Assembly (NCBI GenBank): GCA_021229015.1 | Contig: CM037794.1 | Location: forward strand, 44,266,644 to 44,330,643 | Source of the DNA: Solen grandis | Taxonomy: Eukaryota > Mollusca > Bivalvia > Adapedonta > Solenidae | Direction: 5' to 3' | Length of the DNA stretch: 64,000 nucleotides | In this document: piece after piece, positions 1-11,479 of the stretch | How the letters are laid out: each line of letters begins with the position of its first letter | Position numbering within the stretch: position 1 is the stretch's first letter | Translations under genes and position numbers: made by a program | The notes under the pieces: model-generated | What the model was told of the DNA's origin: nothing | The model's database searches: none | What the model saw: only the letters and a program-made list of their open reading frames with translations

Positions 1-900
1 TTAAAAAAATTTTTTAATTAAAAATTTTTATTTTTTTTTAGGGACATTTTTACAAACAAAATAAAAATGATTTATTCTTGATAAATTTAGGGTTTTTGTA
101 GTTTTGTAAACGAAGGCTTTTATGCTGTAAAATTAAATTAAATCAATTTTTTTTTGAAAAAAATTTTCTTAAAATTTGCCAATTTTCATAATTATTAAAA
201 AGAAATGCTTTATCCATTCAACCGTTTGCTTTTTGGGTCTTCTAAAGTAAATAACAAATTTTAAATTTTGAAACCCCCATGTTCTTAGGTAATAAAAAAA
301 CTTAAAGAAAAAAAAATCCAAACTTCCCCTACAAATAATAATCTATTCATTTTTCAAAATCAAAAATTCGAAATAAATGTTAAGCGCAGGGGGGTAACAA
401 AAGTTTCGTTTTTCAGTATTAAGTTCCCCCCGTCTAAAAAGGAAATGTTTAAAAGATAAAATTTATGATAGATTCGATGAAATTTTTGTTTAGAGATTGA
501 AAGCCAAAAAAAAAAAAAAAAAAAACCCCAAAAATTTCCTAGCCTTGCCTTTTTTTTTTTATAATATTGCCCCCTGAAACTAATTGCCCCTTTAGTAAAA
601 AATTTCATGAAAATTTAAAAAAAAAAAAAGGATTTAAGCCAAAACCCCCCTTTAATTTAGTAAAATATTTTTAGGTTTTTTAATAATGCAATAGACGTTA
701 TTTATCAAAGCAAAGAAAGTTGTTTTTTAATTAAATGTTGAATATTGGATTCCCTAAACCTTTGCCTTTATAAAAATAAAAAGCAGGGATGCAAAATAAA
801 CAAATTCAGTGAAATTTTGGAAAATTCGGTCCAAATTTGGGGCCCAAAAGAAAAACTCTTTGAAAAAGATATAAAAAATCTATAAAATATTTTCAAATAT
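1..900 (+). repeat. Corrupted copy of the 53.74-54.84 kb repeat segment
   Basis: No gene is seen. Read loosely, the stretch follows 53,740-54,840 landmark by landmark: a 'ttcttaggt' block, a 'gttaagcgca' block followed by a G-run and 'gtaaca', 'ttcagtgaaattttg', and finally 'cattcccc' with 'ccttgcaacatatagat'. It differs by very many homopolymer expansions (long A, T, C and G runs) and small indels. From about 900 onward identity to the other copies jumps sharply. That abrupt change suggests poor consensus quality rather than age, which is inference. Short open frames here are meaningless. Confidence 0.7.
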
Positions 901-3590
901 TTTTTTTTTTCATTCCCCGGGGTCCTTGCAACATATAGATATTAACCCGTGGATATAAGAAATTATTTTGACCTCATGACGTCATATGACGTCAAATGAC
1001 GTTTCTTCTTAAAGAATAGAAAGAAGTCTTAGATTCTATATTCAGTGTAACAATCAGCTTTCTAACTAATCTGGTAGCGATTTTATACATATTTGAAATT
1101 TGACGTGAATGGTTCGAAATCTTGAATTCACCATAGAACCATAGAACTAGAATGTAAAAATATACACTCTGTGAAACTTGATGAAAATCGGTCCAGAAAT
1201 ACTGGCTGTTGATTGCGTGCAACCTTTTATGCACAATGTTACGTTTGACGTCATATGACGTCATAGGCAAAGAATAACCATTGAAATATAAATGTCAATA
1301 TCTGAGGTATATGCCTTTGAATTTTCATGGTCCTGGGACCTTTGCAATATATGAAAATATATGCGTAGAAAATAGAAATTTTGGACTGGATGACGTCATA
1401 TGACATCAAATGACGTTCATCTTAACAGAAGGTAAATGACTCTTAGAGACTTATATTCATTCCAAATATCAGCTTCCTTACTCTTCGGGAAGCGATTTTT
1501 TGATACATTTGAAACTTGAGGTCAATGGTTCGAATCTTGGATTCGCGATAGGATATTAGCCATTTCGAATTTGAAAAAATGGACACCAGATGCACAACTT
1601 AAACGTAACGTATTCATTCTGTGAAATTTTGATGTAAATCAGTCAAAAAATAATAGCTATAGACCGCATACAAACTTTTATAAACGACGTCAAGTTTGAC
1701 GTCAAGACACGCCAAAGGCAAATGAAAATCTATGATATGGAAAATCAACTATGTCAAGCATATGCTGTCAAATATTCAAGGTACTCGGACTTTTGCAACA
1801 AATAGAAATTAACACGCAGAAATAAGAAATTATTTTTCACTTTTTGACGTCATATGACGTCAAATGACGTTCATCCTCTTAGGATATATAACAGACTTAG
1901 AGTCTAATATTCAGTCCAAAAAGCATCTTTCTATCTTATCGGGAAGTGACTTTATAGGTATTTGAAATTTGACGTCAATGGTTCGAATATTTGATTCGCC
2001 ACTGAATCATTGTCTCTATTAAATTGGAAAAACGGACACCTGAATGCATAACTAGAAAGTACAAACAATTTTTAGACAACGTAAAGTTTGACGTCATATG
2101 ACGTCGTACAATCTTTTGAAAGGAGACGTCAATTTTGACGTCATGTGACGTCATAGTCATAAGACAATCAATGAAATGAAATATGCAGTATCTTAAATGT
2201 ATGCCTTTATTTTTCATTCCCCTGGGATCTTTGCCATATATAGAAATTAACGCTTTAGATATAAGAAATTATTTTTATCCGTTGACGTCATATGACGCCA
2301 GATGACGTTCATCCTCACAGAAAAGAAATAAGTCATAGAAACTAATAAATGTCAGCTTTCTAACTCACCTGGAAGCGATTTTAATACGTATCTGAACTTT
2401 GACGTCAATGGTTCGAATCTTGGATTCGCCATAGAACCTTGCCTTTATGAATTTGGAAAAACGGACACCTGGATATATAACTAAAACGTGGTATACACAT
2501 TTTGATGGAAAGCGGTCCAGAAATAATGGCTTTAGACCAAATACAAACTTTTTGTCGTAACGTCTAATCTGATGTTATTTGAAATCATATGAATATGGCA
2601 TTCATTGCATTCAAAAGTTCACCATTTGCTGCATATGCTTATTTATTTTCATGGTCCTTGAAACACTACAACATATATAAATTAACGCGTAAATATCAAA
2701 TATTCTGTTTGAACTTTTGACGTCATATGCCGTCGAATGACATTCATATTCACATAATGTAAAACACACTTGGAGACTTATAATCTGTCCAAATATTAGC
2801 TTTCTAACTCATCCAGAAGCGATTTTTAGGTGTTATTAATTTTACGTCAATGGTTCGAATCTTGGATTTGCCATATAACCTTTGTCTTTCGAATTTGGAG
2901 AGCGTAACATACACATTCTGTGAAATTTTGATGAAAATCGGTCCAGAAAAAATGGCTGTAGACCACATACAACCTTTTTAAGCGTCAAGTTTGACGTTAA
3001 GAAACGTCACAGGCAAAGGAAAATGATTGAAATGCAAAATATTCTACGTGAAGCATATGCTATTAAAATTTTTAGGTGCTCGAAGGTTTGCAACATATAG
3101 AAGTCAACACATAGAAATCAGAAATTATTTTTCACCTTATGACGTCATATGACGTCAAATGACGTTCATCTTCACAGAATGTAAAACACATTTGAAGACT
3201 AACAATATATCTAAAAATCATTCTCCGTAATTCATCTGGAAGCGAGTTTATAGGTATTTGAAATTTGACGTCAATAGTTCGAACTTTGGATTCACCATAA
3301 AAACTTTGACTTTTCGAATTTTGTAAAACGGATACCGGTATGCACAACTAGAACGTAACATAAATATTCTGTGATATTATGATGAAAATCGGTCCAGAAA
3401 TAATGGATGTAGTCCGCGAACAAACTTTTGTAGACAGCGTCAAGTATGACTTTATATGACGTCATAGGCATATAAAAATCATTGACGTCAAAATTTCATC
3501 ATCTGAAGTGAATTCCTTCAAATTGTCATAGTCCTGTGGCTCTTGCAACATATAGAAATTAAGGCGTAGAAAAGTAGAAAAGAATAATAA
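901..3590 (+). repeat. Tandem array of ~414-454 bp monomers with TGACGTCA palindromes (copy A)
   Basis: Six diverged direct monomers are anchored by the CRE-like block at about 977, 1391, 1845, 2283, 2718 and 3140, giving spacings of 414, 454, 438, 435 and 422. Each monomer carries 'tgacgtcatatgacgtca' or a near match, 'tcaatggttcgaatcttgg', 'aaaacggacacc' and 'atcggtccagaaataatgg', then a second palindrome near its middle (1246-1263; 2089-2106 with one mismatch). No coding capacity is evident; the small frames run across monomer boundaries. The same array is at about 54,480-57,480 and begins again at about 63,460. Confidence 0.9.
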
Positions 3591-4323
3591 GACCTAGACT
3601 TCTTTTGTTCTGAACAAAAGAAATGGCTTTCTGCACTGCAAACCATATCAAACCTGATCATTCTCTTTAACTATTCTTACATACACCATCTTCAAAAAAT
3701 TGAAGAAAATCCGTTCCGAAATCACAGCTGTAGAGTGCAAACTTATATAAATAGCATACGAAATCTGTGACGTCATATGACATAATTTAGATTTAAAAGT
3801 CAATGCATTCAAACGGGAATATGTGACTTTGTTTTCAGTTATGATTTCATAATACTAGCTTTTTTAGAACCATCTTTAAAAAGACTACAATACTACTCAA
3901 ACTTGTGTTCTACAAGGGGATGAAGTATCACTAGTCCTCTTTTTCATGTCAAAAAGATATACAAGGTTCCTTTCTTGCAAATCATTTAGTTATTATAGCA
4001 CAAGGAAAAACGGGTTTTAAGGAATTCTTATTTTTCATGTTACTTCCTTATATGATGTCCGATTTTAAAAACCTAGGTACCGTTAGAAAGATCTTCTGAA
4101 TTCAAACATTCACCTACTTAATGTTTAAACATATCAGTTAAGGATTTTGAGAATAGAAAGTTATTCCTCCAAAAGAAAAGCAATAATCGGCAAAAAGATG
4201 ATCATGTCAATTACTACCTTTCGACAAATAACTTGATAATTAATGGTCCGAGCATTAAGATCTGCATACCATTAGAAACGCATTGCATCATGCTATAATA
4301 ATGTTTCTTATGTTAACTTAAAC
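3591..4323 (+). repeat. Hairpin-led repeat block (copy A)
   Basis: The block opens with 'gacctagac' and a near-perfect hairpin at 3600-3622 (11-base arms TTCTTTTGTTC and GAACAAAAGAA around one base), then 'atggctttctgc'. It continues with a monomer ('tacttccttatatgatgtcc', 'ataacttgataattaatgg') that recurs at 57,870-58,250 and in tandem at 48,164-49,150. The copy at 57,512-58,246 is nearly identical. No gene is seen. A hairpin plus CTAG-like terminus is compatible with a Helentron-type non-autonomous element, but that is inference. Confidence 0.6.
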
Positions 4324-4671
4324 AAGAGGGCCAAGATGGCCATGTGTCGCTCACCTGAGTAAGATTGCTGTGTTAGGCTTGATGACGAAAAATGTGGCAT
4401 CTAAAGTGTTTACACATATTATCAGACATATGTAACAAATATGAGATAAAAATACATACCATTTTAATAGTTCATTTATTTGTTTTCTATGTTTAACGTC
4501 CATTTACACTATTTCAATACTTTTATTGACATCATGTATGCATGAAACAGAAATCCAATACTACTTAATAACTGTTATATTATTCCGTTGGAATGAACGA
4601 GGGGTGACCAGAAAATAGGCAAAACAAATGCTCTTAATACCCTATAATCACGAAATATCTATAGAATTTCA
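4324..4671 (+). repeat. Truncated dispersed repeat starting with a GGCC hairpin
   Basis: It begins 'caagagggccaagatggcc' (hairpin GGCCAAGATGGCC, 4329-4341) followed by 'gtcgctcacctgag', a start seen in dispersed mollusc repeats as I remember them. It matches 58,247-58,598 and stops abruptly near 4,671. From there copy A runs into unrelated sequence, while the 58.6-kb copy is fused to 'gacgtaagtcttctc'. It may be the left end of a family whose right end lies at 48,060-48,165. Confidence 0.5.
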
Positions 4672-5421
4672 CAGAAACAAAAAAAAAAATTCAATTTACA
4701 ACTTTAAAAGCTGTGGAAGCAATTTGGAATGAATTGTGGTTCTTGTAGTATTATCATCAACGTAAGGTAATATAAGTTGATTGAGTGTATATACTTACAC
4801 AAATTTACAGCAAGAACAATAACACGACAAAGAACTTAGTTTAGAACATCTTTCTGCGTATTTTCTTATCACCCCTCGTACTGTGTGTTTACAACAAGTC
4901 AAATAAGCTTGATAAATAGTATAATTGTTATGGTCCTAACAATAATTTGTCATGGATGCCAGGCAAATATAACTCTTAAGTAAGTTGCGAATGAGAACAA
5001 AGTAGCCACCATTGACATTCAAACAATATTGTTACAACTTAATTGTAAACACCATAAAAATCTGTTAGTATATATCATTATTATTTTGTCTGTTACACCG
5101 GCATTTAAAACATCATACTCATCATGTGTTATTAGCTAGATGTACAAGTGTTTAACTTGTTTGATTCGATTAGTAAAAAATACATTTTACTAGATCTACA
5201 TAAAAGTTATTCCAAGTTGAACGATTTTTTTATATATAATTTTGCATGAATGTAAACTGATTCTTTGTTCGAATGGAGAAGACGTTTCATAACCTTGGCG
5301 ACTCTTCCTTTGTTTGCATCTTCATAGAGTTACTTAAGTAATAAATGTTAAAACCATTTAGTTAAATAATTTTACATATTTACCTTAGTAAATGATACGG
5401 TAGTAATGTTTGCAAATTAAC
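4672..5421. other. Intergenic; includes C1q intron homology
   Basis: No gene is recognised. Near 5,280-5,340 the minus strand resembles the start of the intron of the intact C1q gene: 'acttaagtaactct' and 'gagtcgccaag' occur in both (compare 17,053-17,105). The duplicated C1q segment therefore extended past the exon. No matching C1q-domain exon is visible between here and 4,672. Confidence 0.5.
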
Positions 5422-5853
5422 CTGACAGATTCCGGTTAATATGTTGCATGAAATAAAACAGATTATGACGCAGTTCAGTAATCTGTCCTTTTTATCGACA
5501 GGCAATGTCAAAAATGTTGTCCTTTTGTTGCTCTACTAAGTTGGTAATTCTATGCCGCACAGTCTCTGTATCTTCTAAATTTTTCTTCTTATATCCATCA
5601 GCGTCACCGATTCCTTTTTTTGGCGTTTGATACTCCCGTTTTCATATCTGCTAGTGCTGTCGTACTTCATTTAGTAGCATGTGCCATTCAAGCTCCATTT
5701 TGATCAGCCTATGCAAAAGTTTTTTCTTCATACTCGTACTTATAGTACGCAGGCACCATAACTACCCAACCCAGTAGCATACAAAATGTAAGCAAGCAGA
5801 AAAAAGACATAATTGCAATATGAACTGCAGCATTTGCAGAGTTGCCTTTATAT
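5422..5853 (-). pseudogene. Broken first coding exon of a C1q-domain gene
   Basis: Read on the minus strand, a 'ctatttacag' acceptor is followed by a 5'-leader like that of the gene at 16.6 kb. An ATG follows (5810) that would encode a signal peptide like the intact one (MSFFCLLTFCMLLG). The coiled-coil region is then broken: an inserted A-run shifts the frame at the 'YEYEEK' position, TAG and TAA stops follow, and further small indels lie downstream. A donor-like CAG|GTTAAT ends the exon at 5422. No C1q-domain exon is seen downstream (lower coordinates). This is a disabled paralogue of the 16,620 gene. Confidence 0.75.
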
Positions 5854-5879
5854 CTGTAAATAGTGTGCTGAAATCTTGA

Positions 5880-6900
5880 TCACATGTTTGTTGAGCTATC
5901 AATATGTCTTTTAAGAAATAATTACTGCTTAAATATCATTGGTGTCCTGATCACGTGACTGAACATAAATTCCTCGAAGCATGAACCATTTGAGTCGATA
6001 AAAGATCATACTGCTTCGAGAATTCTTCCTTCAATATACATGACGTTATAACCACGTGAAAAAACATACATTTCTTGCTGTATGCATAACACCAATTTTA
6101 ATTCTATTTGTTCTGAAAGACTAAAAAATCATGATGCCGACTCGAAAGAAATCTTTTAGAAAAAAATAATTTTATTATTTTTCCCTTTAGTGACGTCATA
6201 ACCACGTGACATAGGATAAAATTCTGTAGAAAATATAAAGCCGACCTCTGGGCAAATATGTTGTCCAAATTTCATGATTCCAAAGTTAGAATCCCCGTTT
6301 TGCCATGATATCTTAATCGTTTTGGAATTGAAAGTTCAATGCTAGGGTGCACACCATCTTAACAGTGAAAATATCATAATAATCCAACCAGAGTGCGAAC
6401 AAGCTTTTAAAGTTGTCATCAAATATGACATCATTTGACATAATTGAAAATTAAAAAAAAAAATAATTTAAACATATAAATGTTTTTATCGCTGCATATT
6501 AATTTTCATTAAGATTTTCTAAAAATTCATGATTCTTAAGCGAAAACAATTTTTGAAAGAAATGATTTCTAATGACGTCATTACCACGTGATTTGAATGA
6601 TCATTTTTTAGAAAACAGAAAATAGACCTCTTGGCCGATAATTTTTCCAATGTTCATGCTTCTAACGCGTCAGGTGGCTTTGAAACATTAAAATATGTTT
6701 TACGACCAAAGCTCAAAACTCGATTTTGCCCTGAAATCTTAATCGTTTCGAAATTGGAAATTTCAATGCCAAGGTGCACATCTACATCCTAACATACACC
6801 TTCTGTAGAAATATCATGACAATTCGATCAGAATTAAAGGCTCCAGACTGTAAACAAATTTTTGAAGTTGACGTCAAATCTGACGTTAGTTTAGGTCATT
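5880..6900 (+). repeat. Tandem repeats with TGACGTCA and ACCACGTGA
   Basis: Roughly 380-bp diverged units are anchored on 'gacgttataaccacgtga' (about 6043), 'tgacgtcataaccacgtga' (about 6191) and 'tgacgtcattaccacgtga' (about 6574). Shared inner words include 'gaaattggaaatttcaatgc', 'ggtgcaca' and 'cttaatcgttt'. The plan (palindrome, 'tcatgattc' block, primer-like block, second TGACGTCA) parallels the arrays at 0.9-3.6 kb and 49.6-50.0 kb, so these look like distant members of one superfamily. Direct homology exists to 47,660-47,831. Confidence 0.65.
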
Positions 6901-7750
6901 GAAAATCAAAAATAATTGAATTTAAACATATTTTATCGAGCCGATTTAATTTTCATAGTGCATGGACATTGGCGACATCTTTAAATTAACTCATGAACTT
7001 GGTTTGAAAAAAAAAATAAAAAGAATAAATAAAATAAACCCTATACGTATTCTGCAGGTTTGCGGAAAGTAATTAACATCAATAACATTAAAAACGATTA
7101 CGGTAGGAATATTTTATGATCTAACGTAAACCAATATATTCCGCTCCAGAAAACCTAGAATTAGTCCAGTTATTCGGATTATCGCTCCTCCGACAATCGT
7201 AATTCTGTTATATTTTTATTGTATAAAGACTTATTTATTTATTATTTAGTTTTCACCTCATATATTTATTCTTTTTCTTTGGTTAAGATATCAAGCTAAC
7301 TTAATATCATATTTTAACGAAAGACAACTTTTGAGTTACATTTGTCATTATAAGAAAAGTAATTTGTCAAATTGCAAAGGCCGAGGATAGCAAATACTTT
7401 GGTACAATTTCAATTCAATTGTATATATATGTAGTAACCTTGATGTGTATCTCTATGATTTATATTTTATGAATTTTGTCTTTATTATGCGTTGTAGTAG
7501 AAATAGCATACATGTCAATCGTTCAAATTATGCCTTAAGTGCTTCGTGCACTGGTACAATAACATATAAATAAGAATAGGTAAATATTTTGTTTGTGTGT
7601 CTGTTAACTTAAAACTACACTATTTCGGGCATTTGGGGACTCTCACCGAAATGATATCGACATAGTGCTACCTCACTACGTCATCATCCCGTAGGCAAGT
7701 GGCATGAAACCGCACACAGTTGTATTTTCGTACTTAGGCCGTATTTTTTT
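6540..7750 (+). repeat. Inverted-repeat arm (partner 25,015-26,340)
   Basis: The reverse complement of 25,015-26,340 matches this stretch over about 1.2 kb. Shared landmarks are 'gacgtcaaatctgacgtta', 'gcaggtttgcggaaagtaa', 'caattcaattgtatatata' and 'gcggtttcatgccacttgcc' read across the two strands. Identity is moderate with many indels, so this is an old dispersed repeat or duplication. It contains the hairpin terminus 'tgcaggtttgcggaaag' (7054-7070). No gene is seen. Confidence 0.75.
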
Positions 7751-7841
7751 ATTCTATACATGTATGCATATTGACTGTTTTCGAGCATTACTTTATCCTA
7801 ATCATTCTCTAATCATTTGAATGCAATTCAATCTTAATAAA

Positions 7842-8621
7842 TACATAAGAACCTCGCCAAACCGAACATCATTAAACCGAATTCCTTGCCATTTCGAAGC
7901 TTATTTTCGGTCCCGAATTTCTCCCTTCTTATTTTAACTTAAAATAAAAAAAAATATCCGAATTACGCTATTTCGATTTTTTTTAGCTATTTCGAAGTAA
8001 AAATCCCGGCCCAGAGGTCGCAATTAATGTACATTTTTCAATTTTTATTTCGAAGTCAAATTTCATAAATTTTCGTGATATAATATCGTCGTTGATTTTG
8101 CGGAGGCACCTGGAGTGATGGCTCTGGCAAGTTTTTCACACCTTTTTTAGAGATTGGGTTTGGCAACGTGTGTCCCACCGGAAATGTTGATTACTGGTAA
8201 TCGATGTCTGACAGATTGCATAATATGCACGTCCCAGCAGATAAACCCAGGTGTCAGATCTTTAGTACATTCCATATCATCGCGTTCGTCACCGGCATGC
8301 GACGCTACCTGAAGCAGCAGTTCGACGGTAAAAAACATGTATCATTGCTTGACGTGGTAGAATGATTATGTTCATCAGAAGCATCAAAGTAGATCATGAT
8401 ATATTTTCATTAATTTTTACAACTTGCAAATAGTATATATGCACACCTAATAGGTGGTTTTCACGGAATAACGATTTCCACAATATGAACCGGTAATGAA
8501 AACGCAGACATGCACGCTCACAAACTGAAATTTCCATCGGATTTTTAATCCGATTTATCGTTATTTCGAAGTTTTCAGCTTGGTCCCAAGGACTTCGATT
8601 TAACGAGGTTCTAATGTATTA
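7842..8621. mobile_element. Non-autonomous Tigger/pogo-like DNA transposon (MITE)
   Basis: The left end 'acataagaacctcg' and right end 'cgaggttctaatgta' are imperfect terminal inverted repeats. Both subterminal regions are rich in 'ttcgaa'/'atttcgaag' words. The boundaries are TA-like, fitting TA target duplication. 'GAACCTCG' ends with TTCGAA-rich subtermini are typical of pogo/Tigger elements. A 63-codon frame on the minus strand (8147-8338) has no motif I recognise and is too short for a transposase, so the element is probably non-autonomous. Confidence 0.65.
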
Positions 8622-9364
8622 TAAATTGATACATCACACTCTTTTCATGCGTTCTGTTATTTACTTCATCGTTGCTTCATGAAACTCTTAGAATCCCCTT
8701 CTCTTTATTTCTCCCCCCCCCCTCTCTGTATATCAAAATTAAAATGTAAGTAGGTTATGTGTCAAATAACTACCTTACATTCTTTTACGGCAGCTGGTGA
8801 CTGCATAGTGTCAAAATGACAATTTCTATTGAAATGTAAACAATCGTAATAAGAACACCATGATAAAAAGCATATAATTTTAAGCATATACATAATCAAA
8901 TGATAATTCAATTGTAAAGCCTAAACTTGAAAATAACTTCTGAACCTATATTTACTTCCGTAAGGATTATTTACACTGTATGACGTCTTTCATTTTTATG
9001 TCTTGAAATGTTTCTGAATTTTGATAGTGCAGTTATAATTTAAGGGTATTCATGTAAATTTATTTATCAAATGTAAACCATTGTTCGAGTTTCCTTCGAC
9101 ACGATGATTCTTCACATGTTGGTACTGCATCAATTTTAAAAAAAGGGACAGAAAAACACACACACATTAAAAACGATAAGCAAAACAAACTTATTTATTA
9201 CATATTCAATCAATTACCGCTTCTCTTCTCTTTATCATTTCAATTAAAATGCACGCAATATATCTCTGAATTGCAACATTTGAAATTTACCTATAACAAC
9301 AAAAAATTGATATTCGTTAACATTTAAATTTCCCGATACTGCAATAGATATTTACTGTTTTCGT
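8622..9364. other. Intergenic, nothing recognised
   Basis: AT-rich sequence with a C10 run near 8712-8721 and a short CA tract near 9160. No open frame, RNA gene or repeat family could be supported. Confidence 0.5.
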
Positions 9365-9710
9365 TACAACCAGATCCGAGAGGGTTTATCAGTGGTCCTG
9401 TGAAGAACATTTCACGATAAGAATCTTTACGCAACATAATGAAGTTTGCCATATTCCTCCCCACATACTATGCCACTGGCAGCAAAACTTTGTTTCTTTG
9501 TGATACACAACTGGCGGTAAACAAATACAGGCAGGATACGGGGGCCGTTAATGTCCCCGTACTGTTGTCGTAGGCGTTCCCTTCGTTCAACAGATTGGTG
9601 GTGAAGATGTTTGTGTCGCCATTATCAGATTCGAGGGGTATAACATTACGGGCGTTGAAGGCCACCGTCGGGCTTATTGTGAGATCTACATTATAGACAT
9701 ATGACATGAC
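9365..9710 (-). pseudogene. C1q-domain exon with internal deletion
   Basis: The minus-strand translation carries the start of a C1q domain (VAFNAR, then NEGNAYDNSTGTLTAPVS and LYLFTA), closely matching exon 2 of the gene at 18,215. After 'KVLLPVA' the frame hits a stop. The sequence then rejoins homology at 'gaggaatatggcaaacttcat' and, after about 100 missing bases covering the Cys-containing middle of the domain, at 'cgtgaaatgttcttcac'. The terminal stop codon position reads GGA. The domain therefore cannot fold as a normal C1q. It pairs with the exon remnant at 10,414-10,580 in the right order and strand. Confidence 0.8.
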
Positions 9711-10413
9711 TCAAATTCCAATCGAAAAACAAATGAACGCAGATAAATACTTAGTTGATATTTAAGTTGCATGTATAAAAATCTAAACGTTTACACTAGA
9801 TACTAATGCTATTTATTTGGTCAGTCCATTTACATGTTTTTAATATTTGAAAAGTAAATATGCAAATAATTCTGTATTACTGCTTTCTCAATCCGTAGAA
9901 ATATAGCGTAAATATAAACGCAATCAGATAATACTGATACCGAGTTAACTAGCCAAGAAAATGACATTTATTTGTCATGGATGCCATACATTTTTTTTTC
10001 GAAATGGCGCCAAATTTGGTATCGATGTTCGCTCAATATAATCAAACAACAGCATTATCCTTTATCAAAATATATTCATATTTATTCTACACATACACAC
10101 ACATAGCCATTATCTATCATCATGCACTGACTGCAACAGTAGCATTTACAAACAAATGCGCATATGTGTTATTATCGAAATAAATAAGGATTCGGAAAAA
10201 AATATAATTAAACTATTAATACACACAAGAACATTCTAGTTTCTATAGGCTTCATATAGGGAATTAAAATGAAATCTTTTCGAGCAGAGGCGATTTAAAT
10301 AAAAGTAAATCTATCTATTACAAAGTAGCATTTTCAACTTGTCCCTTTGTACACACCTCTATATAGCTATAAATATGATGAGGGTATTTGTGAAGCAAAG
10401 TTGGTATATTTAC
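9711..10413. other. Intron of the C1q pseudogene
   Basis: This lies between the two decayed C1q exons on the minus strand. It is AT-rich with no recognised element. A 68-codon frame on the plus strand (9977-10183) has no visible domain. Confidence 0.4.
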
Positions 10414-10580
10414 CCGACATATTCCGGTTGATTTGTTGCGAGAAATCAATGAAACTATGGCGTTGTTCAATTATGTGCCCTTCTTGACCGCTGAAAATGC
10501 CCAAAGTGTCGTCCTCCTGTTGTTTTAAGAAGTTAATGATTGTAATCTGAACAGCGGCTTCTTCAGAGATGCTTTTATAT
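10414..10580 (-). pseudogene. C1q gene first exon with start codon and signal peptide deleted
   Basis: On the minus strand, the 'catttacag' acceptor and leader ('atataaaagc', 'gccgctgttcagattaca') match the intact gene. The ATG, signal peptide and most of the coiled coil are missing. Homology resumes in the exon's last third (DDTLGIFSGQEGHIIEQRH, SQQINRNMSG) and ends at a GTAAAT donor whose preceding CAG has become CGG. A longer open frame spans 10,367-10,879, but its upstream half is intron-side sequence and is not supported. The copy is dead, with exon 2 at 9,365-9,710. Confidence 0.75.
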
Positions 10581-11479
10581 CTGTAAATGACTTTAACATT
10601 TATATTGTCAATCACTTGGTCCATGGATAGCATGGAATTTTGCATAAGTAAACAATGGTCGAATGCCTTCAATGGCTCTCTATTATGAATATCCTTGTCG
10701 TTTCCTGTGATGAACCTATACAATTCTAAAAATAGGAAATACAATATAGCCACTGAAGCACGGAAATAGACCATGAAATCCAAAGTGCAAAGGTTATTTT
10801 CTTCTTGCCTTAAGGCTAAGAGATAATATAAGATAATGTTGTCATAGAAAGGAATAACGTCGCCCGGGAACAGGTTCAAACAAGTTCAGTTTTTAAGTGA
10901 CAAACTCAGAAATAATTAGATTCCCTTATTCCAAATAATCGATATAATTAGTTTTCTCCTCAAAATTTTAATCATTGTTTTGCCAAGTCTATGAAGGTAC
11001 AAATCGATCGTAAGGCATCGTACATCTGGGGAAATATATATTTACGAAATTCGATAGTTATCTAGAAAAATAAGATATATGTATGGGAACAACTGCAGTG
11101 GTACATGTAAAAACGATTTTACCGAGGCCATATTTAAAATTTTAAGCAAAGCACTGAAGGCACTGGAGTTGTATGCGTCTCAAATGAAAATTGGATTTGC
11201 GGGAATCAGCTTAATAAAAAATCATTCGAAACTTTACCAATATTATGGGTCAGTTTAATTAGTGATTGTTCTTTGTCCCAAGGATGAGATGTTTTTTTCT
11301 TATAATTTCCTATTCTGTTATTTGTGTCAAATATCCACTGAATGTTTATATTCATCCGTCACGAATGCTTGTAATAATGAATAAAAGCACATATCATATT
11401 CCTGCTAAAAGCGTTATACTTGACTGAAGTTATATTCCAAGAGTTTTGTTCCATGTATGTAATAACTTAAACTTTAGTT
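10581..11479. other. Flank of the C1q pseudogene, no gene seen
   Basis: The open frame continuing upstream of the decayed exon on the minus strand (to 10,879) is hydrophobic and has no recognised domain; it is probably chance. The rest is AT-rich with no feature supported. Confidence 0.4.

Noticed and set aside
901..3590. CRISPR-like array of regularly spaced palindromes
   Set aside because: Monomers of ~430 bp diverge throughout, the spacing is far too long, no cas genes are present, and the genome is clearly eukaryotic.
8147..8338. Transposase fragment inside the Tigger-like element
   Set aside because: No DDE or helix-turn-helix motif visible in 63 codons; could not be supported.
10367..10879. 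170-residue minus-strand protein
   Set aside because: Only its last third matches a C1q exon, and that exon lacks its start and signal peptide; the rest is intron-side sequence kept open by chance.
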